Source of the DNA: Paenibacillus polymyxa M1
Lineage (GTDB): Bacteria; Bacillota; Bacilli; Paenibacillales; Paenibacillaceae
Direction: 5' to 3'
DNA length: 64,000 bases
Assembly (NCBI RefSeq): GCF_000237325.1
Contig: NC_017542.1
Coordinates: forward strand, 2,177,501 to 2,241,500
The notes below the pieces were generated by a model that saw only the letters and a program-made list of their open reading frames with translations, searched no databases and was not told the DNA's origin. A program made the position numbers and the translations under genes. Below, piece by piece: positions 63,346 through 64,000 of the stretch (position 1 is its first letter; every line of letters begins with the position of its first letter).

Positions 63346-64000
63346 GTGACGGAAGAGACGAAACAGTGGTACATGGAATACAAGATACATAAAAATCGAC
63401 CCGGACTGCTGGGGGACATTGCTTCCATGCTTGGTATTCTGGGGGTTAATATACTGACGATTAACGGTGTTGAAGGCGAAAGACGGGGGATGCTTCTCGA
63501 AACAGACGATGACGAGAAAATACGCATTCTCGGAGATACGTTAAAAAAAGCCAGCAACATTACAGTCACGGCCTTACGTGCTCCGAGACTGGTCGATATA
63601 TTGGCAGTTAGACATGGCCGTTACATTGATCGGGATTCAGATGATCGTAAAACTTTCCGCTTTACACGCGATGAGCTTGGGTTGTTGGTCGATTTTTTGG
63701 GTGAAGTATTAAAGAGGGATGGCAATCAGGTAATTGGTCTTCGCGGGATGCCGCGTGTGGGTAAAACGGAGTCCATTATTGCCAGTAGCGTATGTGCAAT
63801 GAAGCGATGGACTTTTGTGTCGTCGACGTTATTACGACAGACGGTACGCAGTCAGCTTTCTGAGGAAGAAATGAATCCCAACAATGTGTTTATTATTGAC
63901 GGCATTGTGAGTACAATTCGATCAAATGAAAGACATTATCACCTGCTTCAGGAAATTATGAGCATGCCAAGTACCAAAGTGATTGAGCATCCTGATGTAT
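63346..64000 (+). CDS. ymfK: DUF3388 protein YmfK: ACT-like plus P-loop domain (partial, cut by window end)
   Basis: The first 218 codons of a protein that continues past the window. Residues about 6-75 look like an ACT-type ligand-binding domain (KIHKNRPGLLGDIASMLGIL). A second domain has a P-loop GMPRVGKT (G134-T141) and the hydrophobic strand VFIIDG, which could be Walker B. The start is a GTG behind GAGGTG (63335-63340). The locus matches B. subtilis ymfK, whose function is not known to me. An amino-acid-sensing ATPase is an inference from domain likeness only. Confidence 0.85.
   Translation, partial: MTEETKQWYMEYKIHKNRPGLLGDIASMLGILGVNILTINGVEGERRGMLLETDDDEKIRILGDTLKKASNITVTALRAPRLVDILAVRHGRYIDRDSDDRKTFRFTRDELGLLVDFLGEVLKRDGNQVIGLRGMPRVGKTESIIASSVCAMKRWTFVSSTLLRQTVRSQLSEEEMNPNNVFIIDGIVSTIRSNERHYHLLQEIMSMPSTKVIEHPDV

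Overview
The window is one long, almost entirely plus-strand block of housekeeping, motility and sporulation genes. It comes from an endospore-forming, flagellated Gram-positive of the Bacillales, most likely Paenibacillus (P. polymyxa-like). The gene order follows the Bacillus subtilis fla/che region and the rpsB-to-ymfK region almost gene for gene. It carries dipicolinate synthase, SleB and SpoIIIE. Many genes use TTG or GTG starts behind strong AGGAGG-type ribosome sites. The genus call is an inference from synteny and protein style, not from a database search.

Layout. 1-17970: the distal part of the fla/che operon. It holds the 3' tip of a fliY/fliN-like gene, cheY, the export gate genes fliO-P-Q-R-flhB-flhA, the placement and number GTPase/ATPase pair flhF-flhG, cheB-A-W-C-D, a small membrane protein, sigD, a FapA/DUF342 gene, a small hydrophilic unknown, a SwrB-like protein and an MltG-like tail protein, closed by a terminator. 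17971-19540: a variable gap with a G+C-rich, multiply broken DHA2-type MFS transporter remnant, followed by the rpsB promoter and leader. 19541-28249: translation, envelope and isoprenoid genes (rpsB, tsf, pyrH, frr, uppS, cdsA, dxr, rasP, proS). 28449-32765: polC. 32795-41351: the rimP-nusA-rnpM-ylxQ-infB-rbfA-nrnA-truB set, then ribF. 41356-44070: rpsO and pnp. 44229-52077: ylxY, mlpA, dut, the dipicolinate genes dpaA-dpaB, then asd-dapG-dapA. 52304-59248: RNase J, tepA, ylzJ, spoIIIE and sleB. 59409-64000: the paired M16 peptidase genes ymfF-ymfH, ymfI, ymfJ (DUF3243) and the start of ymfK, which runs off the end.

How it fits together. The first 18 kb builds the flagellar export gate, positions flagella, runs chemotaxis adaptation (CheB, CheC, CheD) and supplies the late flagellar sigma factor. 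The middle supplies translation factors, RNA decay enzymes (PNPase, RNase J, NrnA) and lipid/isoprenoid enzymes. The aspartate-pathway genes feed lysine, peptidoglycan and, through DpaAB, the spore solute dipicolinic acid. By eye I see good matches to sporulation promoters: sigma-E before ylxY, sigma-K before dpaA, sigma-G before sleB and ymfJ, and a weaker sigma-G-like site before tepA. Vegetative promoters with extended -10 elements precede rpsB, rimP, ribF, rpsO, spoIIIE and ymfK.

I found no clearly new multi-gene system. The most interesting non-standard signals are the structured leader of the rimP-nusA operon, the alternative-pairing RNA between dapA and the RNase J gene, the nested hairpin between dpaB and asd, the conserved unknown proteins inside the fla operon, the ACT plus P-loop protein at the right end, and the broken transporter island.
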